Shown piece after piece: positions 47,401 through 61,120 of a DNA stretch of 64,000 bases (positions within the stretch are counted from its first letter, which is position 1; each line of letters begins with the position of its first letter). The translations under genes and the position numbers were made by a program. Under the pieces are notes generated by a model. It saw only the letters and a list, made by a program, of their open reading frames with translations, was not told the DNA's origin and made no database searches. Source of the stretch: Sipunculus nudus (lineage: Eukaryota > Annelida > Sipuncula > Golfingiida > Sipunculidae); assembly GCA_026874595.1 (NCBI GenBank), contig CM049317.1, positions 11,972,382 to 12,036,381 of the forward strand, written 5' to 3'.

Positions 47401-48230
47401 ATTATTTAAATGATCAGCCCCTATTAAAGAAACATAAAACATAGATCGATATCTAAAACAGCAATCACCACCAACAAAATTCCAGAACTAGCAAATGATG
47501 CTCTATATTCAGTTATTACTGATAAAAATATATATTCGATAGCCTTGAATTTCAGAAACAAAAACAAAAGAACACCGGGCCCTGATGGCATACCTGCTGA
47601 ACTGCATAAACAATTTTGGAACCTGTAAAAAACATCCTTTTATAGAAGCATTAAACTTTATATAATCCAACCGGGCAACGTACAATATCACAAAAGCAAG
47701 GTGTGATATATTTGATATCAGAAAAAATGAGAATATGAACTTGAAATAAGAAACTGGCGCCCTTTCACTTTACTAAATGTAGATGATCAGATAACAGCGG
47801 GAATAAATAGGATCAAGCATTTAAAAAAATACCACATATCACACGTTATAATCAGACGTGATTTCTTTAAAACAGATAATAGAGGAAAATGTAAATACAG
47901 TGTTGAAAATATATATCAAGCAAAACAAACAAAAAGCAATGGTTTGCTTTTCGCAGTTGATTTTGAAAAAAAAGAAAACATGTGATAGCGTAGAATGGAC
48001 TTTTATAAAACACACTTTTAAGTACTATCAAGTGGAAAACTATTGAGAAATGGAAAGAATTTTATCCAAGAACATCAGCAGTTGCATTATAAATAATGGT
48101 TGGGGGTCTGACTGTTTTTATACTTTCAAGAGGAGCGCAACAAGGATGCTCTCTGTTCCCTTAGCTGTTTATTGTAATTGTTGAGATACTCTCAACTAAA
48201 GTACGTACGTGGTATATCAGAGATAACCAG
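47400..48230 (+). mobile_element. Decayed Tx1/L1-like LINE fragment
   Basis: Plus-strand reverse transcriptase remains in changing frames: RTPGPDGIPAELHKQFWNL near 47570, NWRPFTLLNVD near 47752, LLFAVDFEK then DSVEWTFIKHTFKYY near 47945-48030, SSCIINN near 48070, and AQQGCSLFP then LFIVIVEIL near 48140. Stops and frameshifts are throughout. It is the same group as the element at 13857-17380 but more decayed. No ends or target duplication were found. Confidence 0.75.
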
Positions 48231-49261
48231 GTTTTCTGGAGAAAATAAAATTATCCAGTGCTGACGACACAGTGAACGTGTAGATTGTGAAACACTGGTT
48301 GTATGCCTGGAAATAATACGGAAAAACACAGATGGCATACGCGCCTGTTTACGTTGACACCAGTGATCGCGCCCGGTCCACTTTTTAAACATCCATGTAC
48401 AGGAGTAAGCTAACGGTTTCATTGCATTATTTTGGCAGGCTCCATTTTAGTTAAAAGAGAAGACGCTATTTGTCATGTCAATTCAACATGCTTTGTACAT
48501 GATTATGTCCCTTCAAGCGTTTAATCATGAGGCACCAAGTAAGGTAGTTTTGCATGTTTTTTGTATGTTTCTTATACCCATGCCCTGTGTATAGGAAGGG
48601 CCTACGCGGAAAGACGTGAACAGTAAACAGACCCTAAGACATTACCACAACACCATTTGTATGCAAGCCTGTAACATACCGTATCGGAAGTTTACAACTT
48701 TACGCTGTTTCTATTCGAACTGTTACGCGGAAGAAGTGGTGTTTAATCAGCAGTGTTTCCTTGAATCTTAAAAGGGTACGTATGCATGGGAGTCCACGTG
48801 TATTCCCCCTGCATTTAAATGAAATCAATAATTCGCTATGGAACCCGCTGTAAAAAAACTGAAAAAATACATCTATCCAAGTCAATTGCAACCCTCATTT
48901 GGAAACCTCAAATATAAAAAAAGAGATGAAATTATTTGACATAACAATGACCATATTGATCAAAAAGGCTTTTGAGATTTGCAAATTTGATAATGGTGAA
49001 TATTCTCTAGGCTTTTATCAGAACCTTGCTAACAATAAAAAAATCAACAGAATCCACAGAAAAATTGTTTTTGGTCACATGTTAGTTTGATTATTTATGT
49101 ATAAAAGCAAATGGTATCGGTATATACAACATCGCGGTAACATGCAAGTGGCGTATCCTGGTGAGAAGATATGTAATCTGAAGAACATAACGGTAGACCT
49201 CGAGCTCCCTACACAAAATATATGCCATATTGTGTTTGCATGTACTGTATCAACACGTAGG

Positions 49262-49700
49262 CAACCGATTGCATTTGCATAGGTCGACCTTGAAGCCCGA
49301 CGGGATATTTTATCAGTGAAAACACATGGCAGATACTTCTAAATGAGCACAGGAAAAACTATAAATGGATGATAAATTGAAAAAAGCATGGAAGGCGAAA
49401 GCAAAAACTTATTTCAAAAGCCTATATATGTAGACCAATAGAAATCACGTGCATTTATTTATTCGACACAGTCCCTTCATGAATATTCAAACACTGTTCT
49501 AAACATAGACCTCTTGATATTTGATTAAGCAATGTGCCTGTCAGCCGGTGAAGAATGTGGAGAAAATGTGTTTATTATTTTGTCTCATCTCTTTAGAGTA
49601 CACTTCGTTCACCCAATAACTAGAATCCGTAATATGCACGTAAAAATGCATATTTATGTGACAATGTGCTTATCTTGCAAACTTAAATCATTGAAATATA
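49262..49700. repeat. Dispersed duplication, copy 1
   Basis: Similar to 50215-50640: shared TTTGCATAGGTC(G/A)ACCT, TGATAAA, CACGTGCA and CTTGATATTT in the same order and spacing. Diverged; no coding potential. Confidence 0.6.
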
Positions 49701-50214
49701 CAGCAATACACATTCCCACGTAGAAAAAAATGAAATCATAATCTCTTGTCATCTACTGTGTAGTTTCAGAGTAACTGATTTTTTATTATTCAATAAACCT
49801 GAAACCAGATTTTTGAATAACAATAATGCTTAAAAAACTGTGCTCTTGAGGCTTAAGTCATCTCGAGAATTTTTAAAATACCTGCATTGATAAAAATGCG
49901 TCGTGCTATAAAAATGTATATTTTTAAATTGTTAAACATTTGCTCGTCCATTCGCACGTGATCCTTCACATATTCATATAATCAATGTGGGCTACCTTGG
50001 CAAAGGTCACATTTTCTGACTTGAGCGCCAGCGCCGGAATAAACAAGCCTGGGTCTGCAAAGGCAGCACAGAGCAAATATATCTGAGTCCACTATGTTTG
50101 ATAGGCACACACATGAACCAATTTAATGAAATGTTTACACCGCCATATGATTCCAGCAGATAAATTCTGATGGTGACGGGTAACTATCTATTTGCTAAAT
50201 AGGTCAACACTGAC

Positions 50215-50640
50215 ACCGCCAACCTTATTTGCATAGGTCAACCTAAAGGCCTGCCCTCTCTTTTATCACAGAGGGAACTAGGCTGACGCATACCTGGATA
50301 GAAGTATAAGCTCAAGTGGTTGATAAACTTACTGTCATAAATTAACGAAACATCGGTAAGGTGGAAAGGCATGAGCAAAATATCATCGAAAGCTTACGGT
50401 ACCAGTAGCAACCACGTGCACTCATTAGCCCGATTAATTCCTTGAATCAACACTTTTAACGAGGTTCTACCCAAAGGGAAACCGAACTTGATATTTTACT
50501 TGACAATTTACTGATATAGCTTTAAGTATACGGTGAAATGCTTCGCAGTTTTCCCCTCATCCACTACAAGACATTATATTTACCTAATAACTCAAAGCAT
50601 TGGTATGCACATATAAATGTCAAGTGGTGTGAAAATGCGC
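50215..50640. repeat. Dispersed duplication, copy 2
   Basis: Partner of 49262-49700, about 950 bp away in the same orientation. Either a local duplication or two copies of one unidentified short element. Confidence 0.6.
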
Positions 50641-52930
50641 GCAAGTTTCAAGGAATGCTTTAAAGATTTTGCACGTGTGTCATTGGCCACGGAACAATTG
50701 ATAAACGTTTGGACGAATTTTATTATAGATTATTTAAAATATAGTGTGGTCCGAATTATACTTTAGGTATATCCACTCTGTTCCCGACTGTTTAACAGTA
50801 CAAACGGTCTGTATGAATATGAAAAATGTTTTTAATTAGGTCAGTCGAAGGGTATGAAAACAGATCCTTGGATTTTGAATTGACAGGTTGAACGTTAAGA
50901 TGAGTCTTGATGGTGTAGACAGATAAATTTTCTTTGAACGTTCGATGGCATATTATTCATTTTCCTAAAGGGGTGGAGTGGAATTTATGGCTTTTTATAT
51001 ATGAGCGGATCTAAACAAGACAGAGGAATGAGTTTTTGGAGTGTTCTGTAGAATATAATATTGAATGGAAAACACGAATCTGATATTATCAAGCGATAAA
51101 AGCGTGACACTAATGTATGCTCCAGGTTTCACTGCATTTATTAATATTATGCTACTATAGACCCTATAACTATAATAAAATATAATATATGATTGCAATT
51201 TGTTACATTGTCTATTCCTGTATATCTCCAAGGTTATTATTTATAAAAACGTTCTAATATCTAATATTAAGGAATTTGGTGAACATAGATGCACCAGAAC
51301 AAGGAATGCTTTATTATGTTGAAAATTGAATTAAAACTTGCTTAACTGTTTTCAGGTTGTTGGTTGTTTCTATATTAAAATAATATAGAGGATAAGCGAT
51401 GGGAATTCTAAACATAAATACCTCCGATGTATCATATAGTCATGTATAATGGGCATGATATGATATAAAAATATGAATAATACATTATGCTAAACAGAAA
51501 ATCTGAAGCGGGTATTAAGGTTCAGATACACGACCCAGTGTTCCTGCGTAATAGCGCTAAAATCAACACACAGTCATCGTGTATTGCATGTCAGATGTCA
51601 CTCGAAGGAACATTTGGCTGAGGCTTTTGTTTTTATATTATGACAGGGGTCATGTAGGTGATCGCATGTCAGCACAGCTGTTAAAGAGCAGGTGTCTGCT
51701 GATTTGTGTATTTTGGGTACTCTTTGGAATTTTTTTTTTGGATCATTTGTAGTAACTTTAAGTTTTTGTATTTGTGTCATTAATAATAATAATAATAATA
51801 TTAATAATATTCTTCTTCTTCTTATTATTATTATTATTATACGTAGTATCAGGGTAGAGATTTAATTTTTTCAAAATTGGATCTTTACTGGAATTTTCTT
51901 TTTATTTCTCTTAAGAATATGACAGTTTTAATTGTATGTATAAATAATACTGTATCTTTTGTCCCTTTTAGGACAAACAGTAAAACATAAACAAATGCCT
52001 GTTTTTCCTTTATGTCAGTAGTTTATGTTTATGATTTCATAGAAAAAGTATTTACAGTTACATAGGCTTTAGGCACACAGTAATAACTCTTGTGTCATTA
52101 ATGCACTGTCTATTCATGTTATTTAATATGTTGCCTTTCATTTAGATATTCCCTAAAAAATATTATCCTTTAAGGGTGTATGTTCATGTACAATGCCCTA
52201 TATAACCTTGTAAAATGTGTCTGGCATGGCTGAAATGGCGAGCTATTATATATGGGTATAACAAATGTTACACAGAGGTTATAAGAGAAACCGAGTCAAT
52301 TAATGACAGAGGTCGTGTCAGAAGATTTTTATTGGATAAAATTGCCCAATCATGATCGTTTACACAGCTGTGTGTCGTGTCCTTTGCCTGCTGTATAATA
52401 AATCAAAGTTAGAGACTGGCCCTGAAAGTATAAAGTCATCAAGGGCACTTTGAGTCATTATAAACAGTGCTTTTTATTAACTTGATTTTCCCTTAATTTG
52501 TAAAATATATCTTCAACAAGATCTGTTGATATACTCTCCTGAACTTCACTGTAATGAAGCTGTATGGCGCTTGTAAACTTTTCAAAATGAGAGTTGATTA
52601 CATAGTTTATAAAGATCTGTGAGAACATGGATAATTACCTTAAGTACTCATTTGTCCAGGCTTGTTGTTATATGTGATGTTAGTGTTTACAGGACCATAT
52701 AAGTAAATGGAACTTATATTTATATATAAACCTAGATTTTAACAAGAATTTCTTGGTTGCTATTACAAATATTGCCTGTCTAAATTTTAAATGCATAGAT
52801 AAATGCTGTTTTTAGTCTCTCACTTACGAAAAATGAAAACCTCTTGTGGCATGTCTTGAGTATACCTTCGGTTTAACAGTGCAAACAAATTTTTAACCGT
52901 AAAACGGAATATATCTTAGTCAATTTACCT
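50641..52930. other. Non-coding, AT-rich, with trinucleotide repeat
   Basis: No exon or element is supported. A compound AAT/CTT/ATT microsatellite lies at 51781-51840. Confidence 0.45.
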
Positions 52931-52939
52931 GGCTAATCT

Positions 52940-52952
52940 CCCTCTCTCTCTC

Positions 52953-53041
<89 letters not shown>
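52940..53041. repeat. (CT)n(AT)n compound microsatellite
   Basis: CT repeats followed by AT repeats, directly adjoining the 3' end of the Penelope-like element that starts near 53060. Confidence 0.95.
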
Positions 53042-53045
<4 letters not shown>

Positions 53046-53059
53046 TAAGTGGTATAGCC

Positions 53060-54430
53060 GTGTTATCTGTTGTTAAAGCAAAGTTAAGATAAACAGTGAC
53101 GCCTTTTAGATAGACTAACTACTTTATTTACACACAAGCTTTTGAAGCACACAGGCTTCTTCGTCAGGTGGTGTTTAAGTAGGAACGTGAAGAGAGATGA
53201 TATATGATGGAACGACAATGTATAGAGTCTCTAATGCCAGAAACAGTGCATTTACATGCTAATTGGATATTAAGTAATATTATAACCATGATGTCCTGGG
53301 TGGACGGGGTACAGTAAGTACACATTTAAGGCCATTTTGTATACAGCTGAATTTATTTATTTTAATTCTCAAATTTGTCTTAACCTTGTGTCCATGAGAT
53401 CTCCCTTTAGTATGTGAATCCTCATATGCTCCGCATTGTGTCCAGTTTGTGAAAAGTGTGTGCCCACTGGAGTGAGTTTTTGATTCGAGTTAATAGAGTG
53501 CCAATGGCCATTTATTCTCATGCTTAATCTTTGACTAGTTTCGCCGATGTATGTGGCTTTCGGACATAAAATACATGTAAACAAGTAAACGGTTCCTTTG
53601 CTAGTGGACGTAAATTTTCCATGTATAGTGCATCTTTTCCCATTAATTTGAACATTATCGCCTTGGACAGTAGGTGGGCACGTAAGGCAGCGTGGTTTTT
53701 CGAATGAAAAGGTACAAGTTTGAATGTTTTTCGGGGTGATTTTGTATTTTACTAACTGGTTGCGAAGATTTCTTGGTCGTTTATAGGCTAATATGGGTGG
53801 TTCTGGACAGAATGTAGAAAGGACAGGGTCTGCTGTTAGAATCTCTCTTTTAATGCTTAACATGTGGGTGGTAAGTTACAACCAGTGGTATTCGGTTCAG
53901 TTCTTTTTTTCGGAGTTTTCTACAATAAATTTTCACGTGGAATTTTGGTGGCTATGGTAATTTGTTTATCTATGATCTGTCGTTTGTATCACATGTTGAT
54001 GAATGTCTTCTTTAGTTTTATCAGTTGTTGATCTCTATTAGATTCTGCATATCCTGTTGTATCTTAGGACTTGACTATAAATGATAAATTTCCCACATAG
54101 GGTGGGCGAGAGCTTGAAGGATGTATATAGTTGTGGCGATCAGTAGGTTTACGGTAAAGTGAGTTCTGGATATTTCCGTCGGTTAGTTTAATAGTTGTGT
54201 CCAGAAAATTAATAATATTGGAAGAATATTCAAATTTAAGATTTATGTTAGGGTGGTGACTAGTGAACTTAATGTGAAATTCTAAAATTAGAAAAATGTC
54301 GTCAATGTATCCTAGATAAATAAGTAGTTTAAAAGATTGATTTGCCAAGAAATCTTCCTCTAAGGTAATCGTTAAGCAATGTGGAACTCTAGGATTCTTA
54401 GTTCCATTACTTCCACCAGGGTGGCAGCAC
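53060..54430 (-). mobile_element. Penelope-like retroelement 1, 5'-truncated
   Basis: Minus strand. From right to left: the end of the reverse transcriptase with YLGYIDDIFLI (catalytic YxDD), SSNIINFLDTTIKL and YRKPTDRHNYIHPSSSRPP (54430-54064), a damaged stretch with shifted frames, then an intact-looking 53863-53369 frame. That frame has a CxxC pair near CLTCPP and a GIY-YIG endonuclease (TYIGETSQRLSMRINGH, then TPVGTHFSQTGH). RT plus GIY-YIG in this order defines Penelope-like elements, which reverse-transcribe themselves into nicked target DNA. The 5' part of the RT is missing. The 3' region ends near 53060 beside a CT/AT repeat and carries a hammerhead-like motif. Confidence 0.88.
53131..53170 (-). 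ncRNA. Hammerhead-like motif of Penelope element 1
   Basis: Minus strand: CACCTGACGA, an exact GAAGC/GCTTC stem around CTGTGT, then CAAAAG where the GAAA box should be, then GCTTGTGTG. The CTGANGA box is perfect. The GAAA box has its first G changed to A, which should abolish cleavage in this copy. Confidence 0.4.
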
Positions 54431-54720
54431 TGGCAAGCCGGGACCTCGTCACTTCCGGTTAAACCTCACAAGTGCCACAGCGCCCACTGCCAACAAGCCG
54501 CACAGTTTACTTGTCTGATGTCAACTCTTTTTTGCTTATGTCGTCATTCCTCGGACCCTGTGTTTGTGTCAAACAATATTCTTACAGAGGGAACCATGCA
54601 TTCCAGAAAAAGAAACACGGGAAAGAGCAGGTTATCGAATGGGAAGGCTGTGACACAGTGGCCAGCCTCGCGTATCAGTGTCAATATCATGCTAACTTCA
54701 TACCTTAATTTAGTGTTCTA
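54431..54720 (+). other. GC-rich patch with open frames, unassigned
   Basis: Two overlapping plus frames (54472-54708 and 54518-54733) in a GC-richer patch next to the Penelope truncation point. The first contains LGPCVCVKQYSYRGNHAFQK and EWEGCDTVASLAYQCQY. No family recognised; possible exon relic. Confidence 0.25.
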
Positions 54721-57700
54721 CCATGTGTTTTGACTTATACTCGGCGAGAGATGACATTAGTCTGTTGTAAATAAATATAACGAGGCAGTTTAAATGTATA
54801 TAAGGTATACATAAATAGTAAAAGGCTAATGAATGATTAATGGGTGATCTATATAGTACCGATACTACTAAAGACACTAATGTCAATTCATGGAGAGCCG
54901 GAGAAATTTCAGAGAGATTTTATTTAATTTTTTTTGCACTGATTAACATAAACATTAGAGTTAGCAGAAAAAAATTACCATATTATTTTTATATTTTTTT
55001 TACTGTTCGTATTTCATATTCTTAAAGCTAAAATTATTAAACATTGTGGTCTCGCCGAATATGTGAGACCAAATATATTTCCACTGATCTTTACAACCTG
55101 GTTTTTAAATTTTTACAATGAATAATAATAATAATACTTTTATCTTGATCATCACTGTATTAACTGTTAAAATCATTATCATAATAAATTATATTGTTTA
55201 TAATTTTAAAAAATATGATTTGATTAATAATCTTAACCTTTTTATTCTCGAATTGTAACATTAGTATTGATTGTAGTATTGAAATAATATATTTTAACTG
55301 ATGTTATTATAAGTATAAATGTTTGCATTATCTTAATTTCCTATAATAATATCATTATATTAGCACAGTGACAGACATCACTGAAATAATTTCAAAGTTG
55401 TATAAACTTTATAAATAGTGCTTTACTGATTAATATGATTTACAGGTATTAATGTCATCCGATATGAGAACAAAGGCCCTACAGTTAATCGTTTCGTGTT
55501 GTCAGCGGTGGGACAACATTGATAACTTTAAAATATGTATGGATTATTGATTAAATCGTTGTTTCAACAACTGAAAAACATGTGAATAGTAATATAGTAG
55601 AATTTTCCAAGTGATAACTGTTAAAACATAAAACATCTTTCAAAAACTCTCCAAAATTCTCCATATATTCTCTGGCTTTTTGACCCTTGCTAAACAGTAT
55701 GTGGCGTCCTTGACTACTGTAACTGTGACTGTGAGAACCTGAACGAAACAATGTTTACTTTTTGAACATCTGACAGTCCATAAACGTGTGCATGTGCTAC
55801 ACAAAAATTGAAGAATCAAAGATAATACGTGTCTCTTAAGTTAAAAAAAAACGAACGCTTACTGTTTATTCATGAAATATGAATGTCCATATGTAATGAA
55901 CCGAAAACAGTACACAGACAAACTATAAAAAATGTATTACGTACTATAATGGAATAGGCATATCTGTTAACATTTACAGGGTTCCCACTGAAATGTCCTC
56001 TAATTGGCCAAAAGGCCCACAAAATCCTGGTTCTTGAATAAAAAACCATGTGCTATTCAATGGCAAATAACTTTTATAATTCTAACCAAGCATCTTATAA
56101 ATTTTAATCATTTAATTTGAAATTAAATGTCACCATGAAATGGTGAATCATAAAAGTGCCCAGGTCTTTGGACTTTACTTGCATCCTCTGGTTATAACTT
56201 ATATATCTGGAGTTAATTTTACTGCATTTTGGCAATATTTCAAAAGTATGGATCTAAAAATGAAAATAAAATGACAGAAAGTTATTTTTTCTGCGAGTGT
56301 GTCAAGACCTGTGTTGATCTGAAAATAACCGTTTGCAGCATGCACATAGAGGCCATTCAGACACTGTCTTTGACCAATACATTGCTTGAGCTGCAGGTTA
56401 GAGAGTTTTGATAATGTTTTATTGTCAATCCACTAAAATAAAATCAAAGTATAACCTGTAATCTGTAAACAGAGAAGTGCAGCCGCTCGACATTCAATTC
56501 AATTCTCAAATAATTACAACCCATCGACACATATTTCAAATTGAATTTGAAAAGTAACAACAATTCATATATGTTGCATGAATATCTGAAACAATTATTT
56601 ATTAAAATTAATAATGATTGCGTTTTGATTATGGTTTATCTTGCCATAAAAGTAACTCTTTGTAAAGATTTAGAAGGTTATGAAATATACACCAAGCAGG
56701 TAACCTTTCATCTGAAAAAATAAACCTGTTAATTCATTTGCGTTAGAAATTCAATTTTTTTTCTTTGCAATTAAATTCTTGTTTCTAAAATTGTTTACAT
56801 AAAACAGTGTTTATAAACATTGCAGGTTCAGTATGGTTTAAAGAAATGCATGTATTTTTCATTTTTGTATACTTCTACAGAAATTAAGATATATTGAATG
56901 AAATATATAAATTTGATCTTAATTAAAGAGTTTATTTTAACAACATACTGAAAAAGTACACAGATAATATTAGGAGAGTGTTTGGTTTGTATTTGCATGG
57001 TTGTTTGAGTATCCAGCAGGACCCACTCATTTAGGAAAAGGCCAACCATTTACAGTTTTGTGGGCCTTTAAGCCCCATTAATTTAAAATTATAAACAGAA
57101 CCCTGATTTTGCAGTAGAATACTGCATATATATTGTTACGCCTCGTCACAGCTACGTGAACTGTTGTTATTAGGTTCCGTAACAATATATATACGTACTT
57201 CCTATCACAATTGAGGGGGGGGGGGGCTGAAATATGTAATCCACTTTAACAATTTTAGGGCCCTTATTTTGGTATGTAAACTAATCTTTCAAAGGCCTGA
57301 AACAACCCGAAATGCCCCCCTGCATGTGTCCCCTGTTCTAACATTATATTCACGTTAGAATAGACACTTGTAGTCATCCTGAATATCTGTAGTGCTGTAC
57401 TTTATGTCTATTAGTAGTACATTGATTTTGCCTTGAATCAATTGCATTCTTAGTTTTAACTAAAAAAAATTGAATTTTGAAAATAATTTAATAAACAATG
57501 TTCTGGCTATGGCAGTATGGTATTGTAGTATCTGGAGAGTGAATTCAGACATCACATTATGACTGTAACAAACATCACGAGTTCCCCGTTCTTCAACTTG
57601 TGCTGTTGGCAATCATAATTTCTCCTATTGTCGCCCACTAACACAAATCATCTGCTCTTTATTTCTCCCAGAATGTTTTTATATTTACCATACATGATTC

Positions 57701-57849
57701 CGCCTTTAGCTTTTTTATTATCCATTATCCGTAATTACGTTTACTTGCCATATTTTGACATCAAATGGAAATTTCAGTGTTTAAACACACAGTAGTGTAA
57801 TCAAACCAGTGGAACCGGCGCACCTTAAGCGCCCCCTGGCGAAATAGTT
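54721..57849. other. Non-coding, strongly AT-rich
   Basis: Only short, low-complexity open frames. A poly-G run of 12 lies near 57216. No element or exon could be supported. Confidence 0.5.
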
Positions 57850-59150
57850 CCTAGAGTTTCCCATTAGCATAGTGTGCTGCCATACGTGTGTCCATAGCTT
57901 TGCCCATATTGGGTGATAAATATTTTCTTCGAATTCACAATAATTGTATGTGAGGATAAATTCAGCCAAATCAGTTGTGATTTCCGGTGTTATATTATTA
58001 TGTTTATTATTAACAATGATGAGTTTCACGCATGCCTCAGGGCCATCCGTGTGAGGTATATTAGTTTATAAACTTTCGACATCTATATTTACCAATATAT
58101 TGTCTTCCGGAATATTTTCGATCATGTTAAGTTTGTTTAGAAAGTCTGTAGTGTCGCGGAATTTGAACGATAGGTTTTAGATTGGTTTCCACAAATCCAG
58201 AAATAAGTTCAGTAAGAGTTCCTATACCGGAAATAATTGGTCTGCCTGGATTGTCTTTTTTTATGTGTTTTTTAGGAGCGTGTAAAATATGCCTGGTTTT
58301 GGGTTTTCGGGTATATACTTGAATAGTTCCAGTTGAATGTTTTTGGAAAAGATAACATGAGTTGTTTCAGTTCTTTTGAGAATTTTTTCAGTTGGATCCC
58401 CGTCTAATTTTCTGTAATGTTTTTCATTATCGAGTTGTTGGTAGGCCTTTTTAATGTAATCTGTTTTGTCCTGAATTAGAGTGGATTTATAGCCGATAAA
58501 TATAGTGGATTTATCGCCTATCTTTATCGGTGGATCTGATAATTATTTCTTTATCATTTCTTTATGTTTATGGCTTTTTTGTTCATAATTAGTAAGATTA
58601 TTTGTTGATTGGGTTGTTCTATTTAAAATTTCTGAATTGATCATATTTCTAAATGGGTCTACATAAATATCTAATTTGGGGTTACGTCCTGTCGGGGGTG
58701 TCCAGATTTTGTCACCATTTCTGTCGTTAATTATTCCAGTGGGCTTTTTGGATTCATTTGATAGTGAGTTTTCATGATAGAAATATTTTTTGTAATCTGA
58801 GATTGCGGAAAAAAATCTTCCAAATCTCCATAAAGTTGGATGGTATCAATTTAAGGTGTAGGGCAGAATTTCAAACCCTTTTATAAGAGACTTATTTCTT
58901 AATTCTATTAGTTTGTGTTTGAATAGATGGATTATTTTGGATTTGTCATGTAATGGAGCATAACCGGTGTGTGAATATTCACTTTCATTTTGATTTATTA
59001 CATTATCTTGATAGTTGACAGGCAGTTCATTTGCTTTGTATTTAGGTTGTTTAGGTTGTTTGAGTTGTTCAGGCTTACCTTTTTCCTTTTGAAATCTTCT
59101 CTGAAGATCTTCATGGTATTTATTATCCACGTATAGAATGACCTCTTCAC
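57850..59150 (-). mobile_element. Penelope-like element 2, inverted N-terminal half
   Basis: Minus strand, frames broken. From right to left: an N-terminal region (59130-58846; QRRFQKEKGKPEQLKQP), then IWTPPTGRNPKLDIYVDPF, NNLTNYEQKSHKHKEM, PPIKIGDKST, AYQQLDNEKHYRKLDGDPTE, a decayed KIHK region, DNILVNIDVESL then TNIPHTDGPEA, and finally, after a frameshift, AMDTRMAAHYAN (the usual GTAMGTRMA box) near 57860. These are the Penelope RT motifs up to just before YxDD, which is absent. Confidence 0.8.
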
Positions 59151-60299
59151 TTAACCGTAAACCTTCACTTTACCATAAACCTACTGATCCCCAGAACTAT
59201 AAACATCCTGCAAGCTCTCATCCACCCAATGTCGGCAAATCTATCATTTATATTTAAGCCCTAAGATACAACAGGATATGCTCGGAACAAACTGAAAGGG
59301 ATCAACAACTGATAAAACTAAAGAAGGCATTCATCAACATGGGATACTAACGACATAACACAGATAAACAAATAACCAAAGCCACCTAAATTCCACGTGA
59401 AAATTTATTGAAGAAAACTCCGAAAAAAGAACTGAACCGAATACCACTGGTTGTAACTTACCACCCGAATCTTAAGCATTTAAAGATAGCTGCACATGAG
59501 TTGAAACCCCTTCTAACCGCGGACCCTGTCCTTTCTACAATCTTTCCAGAATCAGCCATATTGTCCTATAAACAACCGAGAAATCTTTGAAGCCAATAAG
59601 TAAAATAAAAAATCACCCCGAAAAACATTCAAAATGGTACGTTTCCATGCAAAAGACCACGCTGCCTTACGTGCCCACTAAATGTCAAAGGCGATAATGT
59701 TCAAATTAACGAGTAAACATGCACTATACATGGCAAATTTACATGCACCAGCAAAGGAGCCGTTTACTTGATTACATGTATTTTATATCCGAAAGCCATA
59801 TACATCTGCGAAACAAGTCACAGATTAAGCATGAAGATAAATGGCTATAGGCTCTCTATTAAACCGAATCAAAAACTCACTCCAGTGGGCACACACTTTT
59901 CACAAACTGGACACAATGCGGAGCGCATGAGGATACACATACTAAAGGGATATCTCATGGACACAAAGTTAAGATAAATTTCGGAATAAAATTCATAAAT
60001 AAATTCAACTGTATACAAAATGGCCTCGATCAAGACGAAAGTTGCCTGGCACACTATAAGCATCAATCTCTATATGAAAACAATCCCTGCTATGCACTGG
60101 TGATCATTCAATCTTTTTCATTCCACTCTATTTTTACTTTGTTTCTGTCACTTCTTTCTTATATACTTTATCACTTTGTTTTCATCTTTACCATGTTATG
60201 TTTTCTCCCTATAACCTTTACTTTATCTCTTTATTAATTTTTCGTTTAAACTTTATAGTAAACTTTTTGTTATATTATTTTTATTATTTTTATTCATAT

Positions 60300-60306
60300 A
60301 AGTATA

Positions 60307-60339
<33 letters not shown>

Positions 60340-60425
60340 ATTTCGATTATTATTATTATCATCCTTATCAGTTTTATAATTTATATTATTATTATTATTA
60401 TTTCGATCATTATTATTATTATCAG
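60300..60425. repeat. (TTA)n microsatellite cluster
   Basis: Two runs of TTA/ATT repeats at about 60307-60338 and 60386-60425, inside the 3' region of Penelope element 2. Confidence 0.9.
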
Positions 60426-60539
60426 TAATATGTTTTTTATTTTGTTTATATCTATTACATCATTTTTTGCATAATCATCACTTGTTTTATTTTTCTTTAT
60501 TTAGCTTTATTATGTTACTTATGTTTATGTTAATTTTTT

Positions 60540-60870
60540 CCTTTGCATACCGGCGGCCTAGCATGGAACAACTAACGGGCCTCCATGGTCGAGGCGGGAG
60601 AGACATCTCCTGGGCCGGACAAAGCACTGGGAAATCGTACCTCCCCCTCCCTCACAGAGGGAGTAGGGGTGGGTATCCGGCTCGCGGCACACCCTTGACG
60701 GATTAATCGGTCCAATTTTGGCATTCTACAGGGGACTCAGCAAGGGACCACTATTGGAAATGGCGGGCTGTACCACGGAGGGCCGCACTTTGGACCAGGC
60801 GACCCTTCGACGTGAATTGATAATATGGATGACATCGACCTTCATTCGGTTTCGCGGAATTGCCGAGTGA
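60540..60870 (+). other. GC-rich block inside Penelope element 2
   Basis: About 330 bp of high GC in an AT-rich setting (contains CCGGCGGCCTAGCATGG and GGGCCGGACAAAGCACTGGG). It is absent from element 1. A plus frame of about 50 codons (LHGRGGRDISWAGQSTGKS) is open across it but not recognised. Confidence 0.4.
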
Positions 60871-61029
60871 TGCGATGTGTACTTACTGTACCCTGCCCAC
60901 CCAGGGCATCATGGTTATAACAATACTAAATATTCAATCAACATATAAATACACTGTTTCTTGCATAATGGACTCTATACATTGTCGTTCCATCATATAA
61001 CATCTCTCTACACGTTCCCATTTAATTAC

Positions 61030-61082
61030 CACCTGACGAAGAAGCCTGTGTGATTCGAAAGCTTGTGTGTTAACAAACTAGT
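61030..61082 (+). ncRNA. Hammerhead-like motif of Penelope element 2
   Basis: Plus strand: CACCTGACGA (perfect CTGANGA box), GAA/TTC stem II around GCCTGTGTGA, perfect GAAA box, then AGCTTGT pairing with ACAAACT (one mismatch) as stem III, followed by A, the expected cleavage position. Stem I is weak by eye. Penelope-like elements are known to carry minimal type I hammerheads in their terminal regions. Activity is not shown. Confidence 0.5.
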
Positions 61083-61120
61083 TTGTCTATCTAAAATACG
61101 TCGCTGTTTATCTTAACCTT

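Noticed and set aside
60198..60428. Plus-strand Tyr-rich frame
   Set aside because: Product of the TTA repeats inside the Penelope 3' region.
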